A stretch of DNA of 64,000 bases from Streptomyces sp. ISL-96 (GCF_018614035.1 NZ_JAGGPA010000039.1:102544-166543), one strand, 5' to 3'; numbered from the stretch's first letter, positions 16,328 to 25,718 are shown. The notes: generated by a model not told the origin, from the letters alone. Made by a program: numbers and translations.

Positions 16328-18745
16328 ATGGAAGCTGTGGTTCCACGGCAGCGCGCCGTGTCCGGCCGGATTCCGCTCGCCGTAGTCGTGGTGGGCGGTG
16401 ACGGCCTCGTCTCGCACTGGAGTTCCGGCGCGCACCGGCTCTTCGGCCACCGCAGACAGGACGCCGTGGGGGCCCTCGCCGCCGACCTGCTGCCGGTTTC
16501 CGGCGCTTTGACCGCGCTCTACGAGTACGACGACTTCGCCGACCAGCTCACGGCCGGGCGTGCCAAGTGCCCCCGGCCGGACGGTGGTTCGCAGCAGGGT
16601 GCCGATTCCGGTTCGCTGGACGTGCTGTGGTGGGCGTACCCGCTGGCCGGACCGGGGCCGGAGCGGCTGCTGGTGCTGGCCGCCGACGCCTCCCGGCTCG
16701 GCGACGACGGGGACCCGCACGAGCGGGTCGCTCCCGGTTTCGCGCTGCACACCGAGTTTCCCGGGGCGGGCCTGCTCGCCGAGCGGCTGCCCGACATCCT
16801 TCCCCACATGGGGCCGGCCACGGCGGGCCGGATCGTGTCGCAGGTGCTCGAACTGGGCTACCCGGTCCTGGAGATCAGCACGTACGAACGCGTCCCGGTG
16901 ACACCCGACTGGGGCGTGCCGAAGCACCGCGAGCGCCGGACACGGACGGCCCCAGTGCGCGGCGGCGGCCCGGCGGACCTCGGAAGGCCACCCATTGACG
17001 CGGACCTGGACAAGGACCTCGACCTTGAGTACGCCGCCGTCCGGGAGCGGCTGGAGTTCCTCAACGAGGTGAGCGGCCGCATCGGCAGCTCGCTCGACCT
17101 GGCCCGGACGATCCGCGAGGTCACCAGCGCCGCCGTGCCCCGCTTCGCGGACTTCGCGGGCACCCACCTGCGGGTCCAGATCCTCGCCGGCGAAGGGTTC
17201 CCGGACGGTCCGCCGGACGTGAACACCGACTGGCGCCGGGTATGGGTCGAGCACAACGACGAGCCGGGCCGCTGGGACGACACCGTCCCCGTCGGGGAGG
17301 AGATGACCTTTCCCGAGCAGACCCCGTTCTTCCAGTGCATGGTGACGGGCGAACCGGTGCTCCTGCCCCGCATCGGCAACGACCTGAGCGAGCGCATCTC
17401 CGCCCAGTTCGAGAAGCGGGACCTGCGCCCCCTGATCGGCGGCCGGTCGCTGCTCGTCGTACCGCTCACGGCGCGCAGGGTGGTGCTCGGGTTCACGGTG
17501 CTGATGCGCCGCCCCGGCCGTGAGCCGTTCACCGACATGGACCGTCGAACCGGCGCCGAGCTCGCCGCCCGGGCCGGACTCGTCCTGGACAACGCGCGCA
17601 TGTACGCGTACCAGCAGCAGGTCGCCGAGACGCTGCAGGAAAGCATGCTCCCGCAGGTCGAACCCCGCATGGCCGGCTGCGACGTCGCCACCCGCTATCT
17701 GCCGGGCACCGCGCTGGGCCGGGTCGGAGGCGACTGGTTCGACACCATCCGGCTCCCCGGCTCCCGTACCGCGCTGGTCGTCGGGGACGTGATGGGGCAC
17801 GGGCTGAACGCGGCGGCCATGATGGGCCAGCTGCGCACAGCGGTACACACCATGGCCGTACTGGACATCCCGCCGGCGCAGCTGCTGCGCAAGCTCGACG
17901 ATCTGGCTCACCAGCTCGGCGACCACTATCTCGCCACCTGCCTGTACGCCGTCTACGATCCGGTCGCGGGTGAGCTGCTGATCTCCAGTGCCGGGCATCT
18001 GCCTCCCGTTCTCGTACGCGCCGAGAGTGGCCGCGGCGAGCTGATCGACGTGCCCGGCGGCGCCCTGATCGGCCTCGGGGGCGTGCCGTTCGCCACCGCC
18101 CGGGTGAGTGTGTCGCCGGGCGACCGGCTGGTGCTGTGCACGGACGGGCTGGTCGAGGTGCGCGGTGAGGACATCGGAACCGGCCTGGCGGCGCTGTGCG
18201 AATCGGCGGCGCACCCGGCCGCCTCCATGGACGAGGCGTGCGACACCATCATCCGGGCGCTGGCCGTGTCGACGGCCGGGGAGAGTGGCGGGCGCAAGGA
18301 CGACATCGCGCTGCTGATGGCCCGCCTGAACGGTATGCCACCCGAGGACATGACGACGTGGCAGCTGGCTCCGACGGCCGCCGACGTGCGGCGGGCCCGG
18401 CAGCTCGTGGACGCCCAACTGGCGCGGTGGGGGCTGCCGGAGCTGGCCGACACCACCCTGCTGCTGGTCAGCGAGGTCGTCACGAACGCGGTCCGGCATG
18501 CGGGAGGCCGTCCGGTGGGGCTGCGTCTGGTGCGCGCGGACACGTTGCTGTGCGAGGTCTCCGACGAGGAGCACACGCTGCCCGTACTGCGGGAGGCGGG
18601 TCCGGACGAGGAGTGCGGGCGCGGTCTGCGGCTGGTGAGCCGGCTCGCCGACAGGTGGGGGGCGAGTCACATGGGGCGCGGCAAAGTGGTCTGGTTCGAG
18701 CAGCCCCTGCCACCCGGAGCGCGCTCAGGCGTGCGCGACGGATGA
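16328..18745 (+). CDS. PAS-GAF-SpoIIE phosphatase with C-terminal HATPase kinase domain
   Basis: An 805-residue cytoplasmic regulator. It has an N-terminal PAS-like domain (about 10-120), a GAF domain (about 235-400, starting RERLEFLNEVSGRIGSSLD), and a SpoIIE/PP2C phosphatase (about 420-640; QESMLPQ, GGDWFD and VVGDVMGHGLNAAAMMGQLR carry metal-binding acids). The last domain is an RsbW-like HATPase (about 665-795; LLLVSEVVTNAVRHAGG and CGRGLRLVSRLADRWG). Such proteins dephosphorylate, and may rephosphorylate, anti-sigma-factor antagonists. The start at 16328 has GGGAGGG 11 bases upstream. The open frame extends to 16226 without a ribosome site. A paralogue lies 940 bp downstream. Confidence 0.9.
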   Translation: MEAVVPRQRAVSGRIPLAVVVVGGDGLVSHWSSGAHRLFGHRRQDAVGALAADLLPVSGALTALYEYDDFADQLTAGRAKCPRPDGGSQQGADSGSLDVLWWAYPLAGPGPERLLVLAADASRLGDDGDPHERVAPGFALHTEFPGAGLLAERLPDILPHMGPATAGRIVSQVLELGYPVLEISTYERVPVTPDWGVPKHRERRTRTAPVRGGGPADLGRPPIDADLDKDLDLEYAAVRERLEFLNEVSGRIGSSLDLARTIREVTSAAVPRFADFAGTHLRVQILAGEGFPDGPPDVNTDWRRVWVEHNDEPGRWDDTVPVGEEMTFPEQTPFFQCMVTGEPVLLPRIGNDLSERISAQFEKRDLRPLIGGRSLLVVPLTARRVVLGFTVLMRRPGREPFTDMDRRTGAELAARAGLVLDNARMYAYQQQVAETLQESMLPQVEPRMAGCDVATRYLPGTALGRVGGDWFDTIRLPGSRTALVVGDVMGHGLNAAAMMGQLRTAVHTMAVLDIPPAQLLRKLDDLAHQLGDHYLATCLYAVYDPVAGELLISSAGHLPPVLVRAESGRGELIDVPGGALIGLGGVPFATARVSVSPGDRLVLCTDGLVEVRGEDIGTGLAALCESAAHPAASMDEACDTIIRALAVSTAGESGGRKDDIALLMARLNGMPPEDMTTWQLAPTAADVRRARQLVDAQLARWGLPELADTTLLLVSEVVTNAVRHAGGRPVGLRLVRADTLLCEVSDEEHTLPVLREAGPDEECGRGLRLVSRLADRWGASHMGRGKVVWFEQPLPPGARSGVRDG

Positions 18746-18862
18746 CTGCCGCGCGGGGTGTCGGGACGGCGGGGTGTCGGGGACGGCGGTATCGGGGTAA
18801 GGAACGGGCGCGAGGCCTGTCCGTTCCGTCTGTCCGTCTGTACGCACCACCGGGGGCATCCG

Positions 18863-19585
18863 ATGACTCTTGCCGGACGATACGTGCACGCGTGGGAGAG
18901 CTACTGGGGGGACACCCCGGACACTCCCGGTGAAGCGATCTGGGACAGCGATCCGTCCCTGACGGCCGCACCCCACCTGGAGCTGTTCGCCCCGCACGTC
19001 GACGCGGCATTACCCGTGGTCGACGTCGGATGCGGGAACGGGACACAGACCCGTTATCTGGCACGCCACTTCTCGCGGGCGGTGGGCGTCGACATATCCC
19101 ACGCGGCGGTGGCCCACGCGCGGCGCGCGGACACCGCGAACGCGGTCGAGTTCAGGCAGCTCAACGCGGCCGACCCGGCGGCCGTGCACGAGTTGCACAA
19201 GCGGCTCGGCGACAGCAACGTCTACCTGCGGGCCGTCATCCACCAGAGCGAGCCGCCGGACCGGCCCCTGATCGCGGCGGCGGTCGCGGAGCTGGTGGGG
19301 CAGCGGGGGCGTGCCTTCGTGGTGGAACTGACCGCCGAGGCGAAGACCGTACTGCGGGATCTCATGCGGGAGCCGGGCGGACCGCCGCCGAAGCTGGCAC
19401 GGGTCTTCGCGCACGGACTGAAACCGGCGGAGTCCGAGGACCGCGAAATACCGCGACTTCTGCGCGCGTCGGGGCTCACCGTCCTGGTGGACGGCCGTAT
19501 CACCCTCGCCCAGACGGAGTTCCGGGCGGACGGCACCCGCATAGAGCTGCCCGCGCAGTGGCTGATCGTGGGGCGTACTGGCTGA
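18863..19585 (+). CDS. Class I SAM-dependent methyltransferase
   Basis: A 240-residue Rossmann-fold methyltransferase. Motif I is VVDVGCGNGTQTRYLARHF (about 52-70), followed by the acidic end of strand 2 in AVGVDISHAAVAHARR. The substrate is not evident. The protein sits between two SpoIIE-type regulators in the same direction, 117 bp after one and 97 bp before the other. The ATG at 18863 was preferred because the family fold starts soon after. An open extension back to 18758 overlaps untranslated sequence and is less likely. Confidence 0.87.
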   Translation: MTLAGRYVHAWESYWGDTPDTPGEAIWDSDPSLTAAPHLELFAPHVDAALPVVDVGCGNGTQTRYLARHFSRAVGVDISHAAVAHARRADTANAVEFRQLNAADPAAVHELHKRLGDSNVYLRAVIHQSEPPDRPLIAAAVAELVGQRGRAFVVELTAEAKTVLRDLMREPGGPPPKLARVFAHGLKPAESEDREIPRLLRASGLTVLVDGRITLAQTEFRADGTRIELPAQWLIVGRTG

Positions 19586-19682
19586 GAATGCCCTGCGGCT
19601 GCCGTTGCGTGGGCGTACCGCGGTTGTGCCGGCCCTGGGCACGGCGGATTCTGTAGGTGATGAACCGGGCTGGTGTGGCGCC

Positions 19683-22082
19683 ATGAGTGCGTGGAACGCG
19701 GCGCAGAGTGCCGACTTCCGTGGTCCCCTCGACGTCACCAGGGCGGCCACGGCGGTCGTCGACGCCCGGGACACGGTCATCGGATGGAGTCCCGCGGCCG
19801 AGAAGCTGCTCGGTTACCGGCCGCACGAGATCGTCGGACAGCCCCTGCGGGTGATCCTGCCACCGCGGGCGGACTCCGTTGTGCCGCCGGGCGACGGCCC
19901 GCCCCTCGCGACACCGCTGCGGGGAAACGAGATCCGCGTCGCCCGGCACCGGGACGGGCACGAGCTGCTTCTCGCGACCGCGGTGTGTCCCCTGCCGGGC
20001 CCCGGCACGGCGGAGCGCGTCCTGGTCGCGACGGAGCTGAAGGATCTCCGGGCGTGGGAGACCCGTCTGGCCCTGTTGCACGGGCTGGCCACGCAGTCAC
20101 CCGTCGGCTTGGCCATCTACGACACCGATCTGCGCCTGACCTGGTGCAACACGGCTTTCGAACGGGAGATCGGACAGCCGTTCACCGAGTTCAGCGGTTT
20201 GCGGGCCGACGAGCTCTACGCCGATGGCAGGTTCGTCACGCAGGGGTATCCACGCACGCTCGACGCGGTCATGCACCATGTGCTCGACACCGGCGAACCC
20301 ATCCTCGACCTGCACTTCCTGGGCCGGCCCCCCAGCGACCCGGAATCGGACCACCTGTGGTCCTGCTCCTATTACCGGCTCCAGGACGCCGACGGGCACG
20401 TGTTCGGAGTGTGCGAGGACGCTTTCGACATCTCCGACCGCTACAAGGCCCAGCAGCGGCTGGCCCTGCTCGTCGAGGCGGGCCGCGGAATCGGCACCGC
20501 GCTCGACGTACTGGTCACCGCCGAGAAGATCACCGAGGTGGCGGTCCCGGAGTTCGCCGGCACGGTTACGGTCGACCTCGCGAAGGCGGTACTGGAAGGC
20601 GAGGTCCCGGCCACCGGCGGCTCGGGGGAGATGGCGCTGGTACGGGTCGCCCGCCGCTCGGCAGCGGGGGAGGCCGAAGAGGACGGCCCCGGCGGGCAGG
20701 GCGGACCCCCTGTGGCCTACCCGCCCGGTTCGCCGCAGTACCGCTGCCTCTCCTCGGGCGGGCTCGTGCTCGACGACACCACGCTGGTCGTGCCGTTGCG
20801 GGCCGGGGACAGCACCCTCGGCCTGGTCACCTTCGTCCGGGGCACCGACACGGCCACCTTCGACAGCGGTGAAATCGAGCTGGCCGACGAGCTGGTCGCC
20901 CGTACGGCCGTATCCATCGACAACGCCCGCCGCTTCACCCGTGAACGCACCGCGGCCCTCGCCCTGCAACGCCAGCTGCTGCCGCAGCACGTGCCGCGCC
21001 AGTCGGCGGTCGATCTGGCCTACCGGTACCTGCCCACGGACGACCTGTCAGGAGTCGGCGGCGACTGGTTCGACGTCATCCCGCTGTCCGGGACGCGCGT
21101 CGGACTCGTCGTCGGGGACGTGGTCGGTCACGGCCTGCAGGCGGCCGCCACCATGGGACGGCTGCGCACGACCGTACGGGCCTTCGCCCAGATGGACCTG
21201 GCTCCCGACGAGCTGCTGACGCGGCTGGACGACCTGGTGGGGCAGTCGGCGGAGGAGCAGTGGGGCGAGCTCGGCACGCTCGACGGCAACTTCGACGATG
21301 TGACCACCGGCGCGACCTGTCTCTACGCGGTCTACGACCCGGTCTCGCGACGATGCGTCATGGCCCGTGCCGGGCACCTGCCGCCGGCGGTGGTGGACCC
21401 GGACGGCCGGCTGTCCTTCCCGGATCTGCCGGCCGGCCCGCCCCTGGGGCTGGGCGGCCTGCCGTTCGAGTCCATGGAGATCGAGCTGCCGGTGGGCAGT
21501 CTGCTGGCCCTCTTCACCGACGGCCTGGTCGAAGCCCGCGACCGCGACATCGACCACGGACTCGACACCCTGGGACGGGTGCTCAGCGACCGGCACGCGT
21601 CGCTGGAGGAACTGTGCGACCGGGCAGTGTCGGAACTCGTACCGAACGGGCAGACCGCCGACGACACGGCCCTGCTGCTCGTCCGCACCCGCGAACTGGG
21701 CGCCTCGCAGGTCGCCGAATGGGAGCTGCCGGCGGAACCGGCCGCCGTCAGCCATGCCCGGGACCTGGCCACCGGGCAGCTTCACGACTGGGGCCTGCGG
21801 GAACTGTCGTTCGCCACCGAGCTCGTGGTCAGCGAGCTGGTCACCAACGCGGTGAGGTACGCCGCCGGGCCGCTGCACCTGCGCCTCATCCGCGACCATA
21901 CGCTCCTGTGCGAGGTCGCGGACACCGGCCACACGTCACCGCACCTGCGCCACAGCGGGGAGGACGACGAGGGCGGACGCGGTCTGTTCATCGTCGCGCA
22001 ACTCGTCCAGCGGTGGGGAACGCGCTACACCCGCTCCGGAAAGACCATTTGGACCGAACAGGCCTTCCCGCCGGCGGGGTGA
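19683..22082 (+). CDS. PAS-PAS-GAF-SpoIIE phosphatase with C-terminal HATPase domain
   Basis: A 799-residue paralogue of the regulator at 16328. Two PAS domains come first: about 12-110 (DTVIGWSPAAEKLLGYRPHEIVG) and about 125-255 (LAIYDTDLRLTWCNTAFEREIG, ending in a clear PAC motif). A GAF domain (about 260-420), a SpoIIE/PP2C phosphatase (about 430-650; GVGGDWFDVIPLSG, VVGDVVGHGLQAAATMGRLR, LFTDGLVEARDRD) and an HATPase domain (about 680-795; ATELVVSELVTNAVRYA, GGRGLFIVAQLVQRWG) follow. It likely controls an anti-anti-sigma factor in response to a PAS or GAF ligand. The start is taken at 19683, just before the first PAS, and the ribosome site is weak. An upstream TTG at 19605 is the alternative. 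Confidence 0.88.
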   Translation: MSAWNAAQSADFRGPLDVTRAATAVVDARDTVIGWSPAAEKLLGYRPHEIVGQPLRVILPPRADSVVPPGDGPPLATPLRGNEIRVARHRDGHELLLATAVCPLPGPGTAERVLVATELKDLRAWETRLALLHGLATQSPVGLAIYDTDLRLTWCNTAFEREIGQPFTEFSGLRADELYADGRFVTQGYPRTLDAVMHHVLDTGEPILDLHFLGRPPSDPESDHLWSCSYYRLQDADGHVFGVCEDAFDISDRYKAQQRLALLVEAGRGIGTALDVLVTAEKITEVAVPEFAGTVTVDLAKAVLEGEVPATGGSGEMALVRVARRSAAGEAEEDGPGGQGGPPVAYPPGSPQYRCLSSGGLVLDDTTLVVPLRAGDSTLGLVTFVRGTDTATFDSGEIELADELVARTAVSIDNARRFTRERTAALALQRQLLPQHVPRQSAVDLAYRYLPTDDLSGVGGDWFDVIPLSGTRVGLVVGDVVGHGLQAAATMGRLRTTVRAFAQMDLAPDELLTRLDDLVGQSAEEQWGELGTLDGNFDDVTTGATCLYAVYDPVSRRCVMARAGHLPPAVVDPDGRLSFPDLPAGPPLGLGGLPFESMEIELPVGSLLALFTDGLVEARDRDIDHGLDTLGRVLSDRHASLEELCDRAVSELVPNGQTADDTALLLVRTRELGASQVAEWELPAEPAAVSHARDLATGQLHDWGLRELSFATELVVSELVTNAVRYAAGPLHLRLIRDHTLLCEVADTGHTSPHLRHSGEDDEGGRGLFIVAQLVQRWGTRYTRSGKTIWTEQAFPPAG

Positions 22083-22101
22083 GCCCGAAGAAGCGGGGCC
22101 G

Positions 22102-22335
22102 TTACGGACGAAGGTGTTTCTCCGCCTCGGCCTGCTCGACCAGCCCGGGATGACGTTCGCGGGCGTCGGGATCCGACATGTGCACCATGGACATCGACCA
22201 CGGGACCGGGCACGGCGGGGCGTGATCCGGATCCGGGCACAGCAGCCTGGTGATGCGTTCCTTGATCTCATCTGCCTGCTGCTGAGTGGCATAAATACCC
22301 AGCCGCAATTCATGGACACCGGGGTCTTCAGACAT
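22102..22335 (-). CDS. Small hypothetical protein
   Basis: A 77-residue protein starting MSEDPGVHELRLGIYATQQQADEIKERITRLLCPDPDHAP and ending EAEKHLRP. The first half looks like a beta strand followed by an amphipathic helix. A Cys-Pro-rich middle (CPDPDHAPPCPVPW) could bind metal or just be a linker. No family is recognised. It converges on the SpoIIE gene with a 19-bp gap. Codon use is like the neighbours, which supports real coding. Confidence 0.6.
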   Translation of the reverse strand: MSEDPGVHELRLGIYATQQQADEIKERITRLLCPDPDHAPPCPVPWSMSMVHMSDPDARERHPGLVEQAEAEKHLRP

Positions 22336-22644
22336 CGCTCACCTCTGCCAACTGCGCTTGGACTGTTACTGATACAGACGGTCTCGCACTGCACAGTGTC
22401 ACCGAACCGGCCCGCGACAAGCGCGGAATAATCGCTGGTGCCGTCTTCCGGGGCGGAGTTATGGTTCTGCTCGTTTGGTTCGTCGAGGAAGCAGGAGGTG
22501 AGGACATTGATGACTGTCACGGTGACGGGCACTGCCCGCATTCAGGAGTTCATCATCGTTGCCACCCCTGTGGTCTCCGGCTGACACCCACACTTCTTCC
22601 GCGCGCCGAGCGCGCTGCCGGGGCCACCCTTCGAAGGGTTCCCC
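22336..22644. other. Intergenic region upstream of rsgA
   Basis: This 309-bp stretch separates the small minus-strand gene from rsgA. It is less G+C-rich than its surroundings at 22350-22470. It contains a short palindromic core ACTGCACAGT near 22390, a possible 24-codon leader ORF (22510-22584), and a GCGCGCCGAGCGCGC hairpin at about 22599-22613 just before the rsgA start. Promoters for both directions are probably here, but I could not place them with confidence. Confidence 0.5.
22510..22584 (+). CDS. Possible 24-residue leader peptide before rsgA
   Basis: ATG at 22510, stop TGA ending at 22584, encoding MTVTVTGTARIQEFIIVATP and four more residues. An AGGAGGT lies about 10 bases upstream, a stronger site than that of the rsgA TTG start. 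It ends 60 bp before rsgA, with a hairpin between. A translated leader or a small stand-alone peptide are both possible. No conservation can be checked here. Confidence 0.25.
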   Translation: MTVTVTGTARIQEFIIVATPVVSG

Positions 22645-23775
22645 TTGTCCAACGCTTCCCTCAACACGTCTCGTTCTCCTTCTTCTCCTTCGGACGCTCA
22701 GCACGCCCTCGCCTCCTACGGCTGGGACGAAGGCTGGGCTGCCGAGTTCGCCCCGTACGCCGCGCAGGGTCTGCTGCCCGGCCGTGTCGTACGGGTCGAC
22801 CGTGGCCGCTGCGACGTCCTCACCACCGACGGCGTCGTCCACGGCGACACGACGTACGTGACTCCGCACGATCCGCTGCGGGTCATCTGCACCGGTGACT
22901 GGGCGGCCGTCGACCCCGTCGGCGACCCGCGGTTCGTACGGGCGTACCTGCCGCGCCGTACCGCGTTCGTACGCTCCACCTCCTCCACCCGTTCCGAGGG
23001 GCAGATCCTCGCGGCCAACGTCGACCACGCGATCATCGCCGTCTCACTCGCCGTGGAACTGGACCTCGGGCGGATCGAACGGTTCCTGGCCCTGGCCTGG
23101 GAGTCGGGCGCCCAGCCGCTGGTCGTCCTCACCAAGTCCGACCTCGTGCCCGACGCCACCGGGCTCTCGTACCTCGTCGAGGACGTGGAAACCACCGCGC
23201 CCGGCGTGCGGGTGCTGGCCGTCAGCTCCACGACGGGTGACGGCATCGACGTACTCACCGCGGTCGTATCGGGCGGTACGAGCGTGCTGCTCGGGGTGTC
23301 CGGTGCGGGAAAGTCGACGCTGGCCAACGCGCTGCTCGGCGAGGACGTCATGGATGTGCAGGCGACCCGCGAAGTCGACGGCAAGGGCCGGCACACCACC
23401 ACCACCCGCAACCTCCTCGCCCTGCCCGGCGGGGGAGTGCTCATCGATACGCCCGGACTGCGAGGGGTGGGCCTGTGGGACGCCGAGGCCGGTGTCGGGC
23501 AGGTCTTCTCGGAGATCGAGGAACTGGCGGCCCGGTGCCGGTTCCACGACTGCGCCCATGAAAGCGAGCCGGGCTGCGCCGTGCTGGCCGCGCTGGAGGA
23601 GGGCTCGCTGCCGGAGCGCCGGCTGGAGAGCTACCGCAAGCTGCTGCGGGAGAACCGGCGCATCGTCGCCAAGACCGACGCCAGGCTACGGGCGGAGATG
23701 GGGCGCGAGTGGCGGCTGAAGTCGGCGGAGGGCCGCGCCAACTTCGCCGCCAAGCGCGCGGGGGGCCGGCGCTAG
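22645..23775 (+). CDS. rsgA: Ribosome small-subunit-dependent GTPase A
   Basis: A 376-residue circularly permuted GTPase that proofreads late 30S maturation. The order of motifs is permuted as expected: G4 LTKSDLV (about 165) first, then G1 GVSGAGKSTLANALLG (about 218) and G3 DTPGLRG. The C-terminal zinc-binding segment is CRFHDCAHESEPGCAV, and the N-terminal OB-fold (about 45-115) includes GRVVRVDRGRCDVLT. The start is a TTG with GAAGGG just upstream. A lysine/arginine-rich tail ends the protein. A short G/C hairpin follows the stop. Confidence 0.94.
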   Translation: MSNASLNTSRSPSSPSDAQHALASYGWDEGWAAEFAPYAAQGLLPGRVVRVDRGRCDVLTTDGVVHGDTTYVTPHDPLRVICTGDWAAVDPVGDPRFVRAYLPRRTAFVRSTSSTRSEGQILAANVDHAIIAVSLAVELDLGRIERFLALAWESGAQPLVVLTKSDLVPDATGLSYLVEDVETTAPGVRVLAVSSTTGDGIDVLTAVVSGGTSVLLGVSGAGKSTLANALLGEDVMDVQATREVDGKGRHTTTTRNLLALPGGGVLIDTPGLRGVGLWDAEAGVGQVFSEIEELAARCRFHDCAHESEPGCAVLAALEEGSLPERRLESYRKLLRENRRIVAKTDARLRAEMGREWRLKSAEGRANFAAKRAGGRR

Positions 23776-23776
23776 G

Positions 23777-23794
23777 CCCCCGGCCCTTCGGGGG
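23777..23794 (+). terminator. Probable rsgA terminator
   Basis: CCCCCG at 23777-23782 and CGGGGG at 23789-23794 form a short G/C stem around a 6-base loop directly after the rsgA stop, followed by more Gs. There is no U-run. Confidence 0.45.
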
Positions 23795-23886
23795 GGTGGG
23801 GAAAAGCCCCGCCGGGCATCCCACCCCACCCCCTCGGACGCCGTGTCCGAATCCCGCCAGCCCGCCGCTGCCGCACACTGGATGGC

Positions 23887-25260
23887 GTGATGGACGAGGA
23901 GAGCATGTACGAGGCGGTGACCAGCCGCGACGCGCGTTTCGACGGCGAGTTCTTCTTCGCCGTCGCGACCACCGGCATCTACTGCCGCCCGAGCTGCCCC
24001 GCCGTCACCCCCCAGCGCAAGAACGTGCGGTTCTACCCCACGGCTGCCGCCGCCCAAGGCAACGGCTTCCGGGCCTGCCGCCGCTGCCGCCCCGACGCCG
24101 TACCCGGATCCGCCGACTGGAACGCCCGCGCCGACGTCGTCGGCCGCGCGATGCGGATGATCGGCGACGGCATCGTCGATCGCGAAGGCGTGCCCGGGCT
24201 CGCGGGCCGGCTCGGCTACAGCACCCGGCAGGTGCAGCGGCAGCTGACCGGCGAGCTCGGCGCCGGCCCCGTCGCACTCGCCCGCGCGCAGCGCGCGCAC
24301 ACCGCGCGCGTGCTGCTCCAGACCACCGGACTGCCCGTCACGGAGATCGCGTTCGCCTCCGGCTTCGCGAGCGTGCGGCAGTTCAACGACACGATCCGCC
24401 AGATCTACGCCCGCACCCCCAGCCTCCTGCGGACGGAGTCCGGAACCAAGACCGCGGGCACGGGCGCGGCCACGGGCACCGGCGCGGGGCCCGCCCTCGC
24501 CGCCGGGATCCCGTTGCGACTCGCCTATCGCGGGGCGTACGCGGCCAGGGAGATCTTCGACCTGCTGGCGAGCGAGGCCGTGCCGCGCGTCGAGGAGATG
24601 ACCGGCGAGCCCGGCGCCCGCACCTACCGGCGCACCCTGCCCCTGCCGTACGGAACGGGCATCGCCGCCGTGGACGAGGCCCCGCACACCGGCTGGCTCG
24701 ACGCCCGCATCCACCTCACCGACCTGCGCGACCTCACCACCGCCGTCCAGCGGCTGCGCGGGCTCTTCGACCTGGACGCCGACCCGTACGCCGTCGACGA
24801 GCGGCTCGCCGCCGACCCGGCGCTGGCGCCGCTGGTCGCCGCCCGCCCCGGACTGCGTTCGCCGGGCGCCGCTGACCCCGAGGAGTTCGCGGTACGGGCG
24901 CTGGTGGGCCGGGAGGCGATGGCGGGCCTCATCGAGGCGTACGGGAAGGTGCTGGACCAGCCGTGCGGCGCGCTGACGCACGTCTTCCCCGAGCCGGGCG
25001 CCCTCGCCGGGGCGGACGACACCGCGCTGCGGTCGCTGGCGGCCGCGCTCGCGGACGGCGTCGTACGCCTCGATCCCGGCGCGGACCGCGACGAGGCGGA
25101 GCGGGCACTGCGCGCGCTGCCCGGGATCACCGCGAGGACCGCGGGCCTGATCCGGATGCGGGCACTTGGCGACCCGGATGTGGCACCGGACGGAGAGGCG
25201 GGTGCCGGCGCCTGGCGGCCCTGGCGGTCGTACGCGGTGCGGCACCTCTGGACGGCGTAA
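23887..25260 (+). CDS. Ada-AlkA fusion: methyl-phosphotriester sensor/HTH plus 3-methyladenine DNA glycosylase
   Basis: A 457-residue DNA-alkylation repair protein. The Ada N-terminal zinc domain (about 1-80) has the four-Cys pattern IYCRPSCPAVTP ... FRACRRCRPDA, where the first Cys accepts methyl from phosphotriesters. An AraC-type HTH (about 90-180: RLGYSTRQVQRQL, TEIAFASGFASVRQFNDTIR) follows. The last part (about 205-450) is an AlkA-type glycosylase with an N-terminal TBP-like domain and a HhH region (ALRALPGITARTAGLIRMRAL, with the catalytic Asp expected in the following DPD segment). It likely activates its own gene on alkylation damage. Start codons at 23887, 23890 and 23905 are close together, so the exact start is uncertain. 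Confidence 0.9.
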   Translation: MMDEESMYEAVTSRDARFDGEFFFAVATTGIYCRPSCPAVTPQRKNVRFYPTAAAAQGNGFRACRRCRPDAVPGSADWNARADVVGRAMRMIGDGIVDREGVPGLAGRLGYSTRQVQRQLTGELGAGPVALARAQRAHTARVLLQTTGLPVTEIAFASGFASVRQFNDTIRQIYARTPSLLRTESGTKTAGTGAATGTGAGPALAAGIPLRLAYRGAYAAREIFDLLASEAVPRVEEMTGEPGARTYRRTLPLPYGTGIAAVDEAPHTGWLDARIHLTDLRDLTTAVQRLRGLFDLDADPYAVDERLAADPALAPLVAARPGLRSPGAADPEEFAVRALVGREAMAGLIEAYGKVLDQPCGALTHVFPEPGALAGADDTALRSLAAALADGVVRLDPGADRDEAERALRALPGITARTAGLIRMRALGDPDVAPDGEAGAGAWRPWRSYAVRHLWTA

Positions 25261-25275
25261 CGCGCAGGCCCTGAG

Positions 25276-25641
25276 TCAGTCCAGACCCCAGCTGTGGATC
25301 TTCTGCGGGTGAATCCTGATCAGCTCCTCGCTGAAGTGCGGCCCGAGCTCGTGCGCCCCGGTCAGCAGCTCGGCCTCACCCCGGATGTCCACCCCGCGCA
25401 CTGCCCACGGCTTCAGGCTCACGATGTCGTCGACCACCAGCGCGACCCTCGGGTTCGCCTGGAGGTTGCGCCATTTCTTGGTCGTACCGAGGGCGTGGCC
25501 GCCGACCAGGATCGTCCCGTCGTCCTGCGGGAAGAAACCGACCGGGTTTGCCTGCGGCCGGCCCTTCGGGTCGACGGTCGCCATCCGTCCCAGGCGCTGC
25601 GTCTTGAGGTACGCGCGTTCGGCATCGCTGAATGCGGTCAT
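25276..25641 (-). CDS. PPOX-class F420-dependent oxidoreductase
   Basis: A 121-residue split-barrel flavin/F420-binding protein of the pyridoxamine 5'-phosphate oxidase superfamily. It begins MTAFSDAERAYLKTQRLGRMATVDPKGRPQ and has NPVGFFPQDDGTILVGGHAL and KWRNLQANPRVALVVDD, features of the actinobacterial PPOX F420 family. Members reduce or oxidise small molecules with coenzyme F420, and the substrate is unknown. The frame stays open far upstream (to 27378), but that extension is Arg/Gly-rich shadow coding antisense to nothing plausible. The ATG at 25641 fits the family. It converges on the Ada-AlkA gene. Confidence 0.88.
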   Translation of the reverse strand: MTAFSDAERAYLKTQRLGRMATVDPKGRPQANPVGFFPQDDGTILVGGHALGTTKKWRNLQANPRVALVVDDIVSLKPWAVRGVDIRGEAELLTGAHELGPHFSEELIRIHPQKIHSWGLD

Positions 25642-25718
25642 GGCGTCAGCCTCACACGCGCGACCCACCCCGCACATCGGCACGACGGCCCAGGACTTTC
25701 GCCGGATCCGCGGGAATT

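Noticed and set aside
16175..18670. An 831-codon minus-strand frame across the first SpoIIE regulator
   Set aside because: The plus strand encodes a clear PAS-GAF-SpoIIE-HATPase protein, and the antisense product has no recognisable features.
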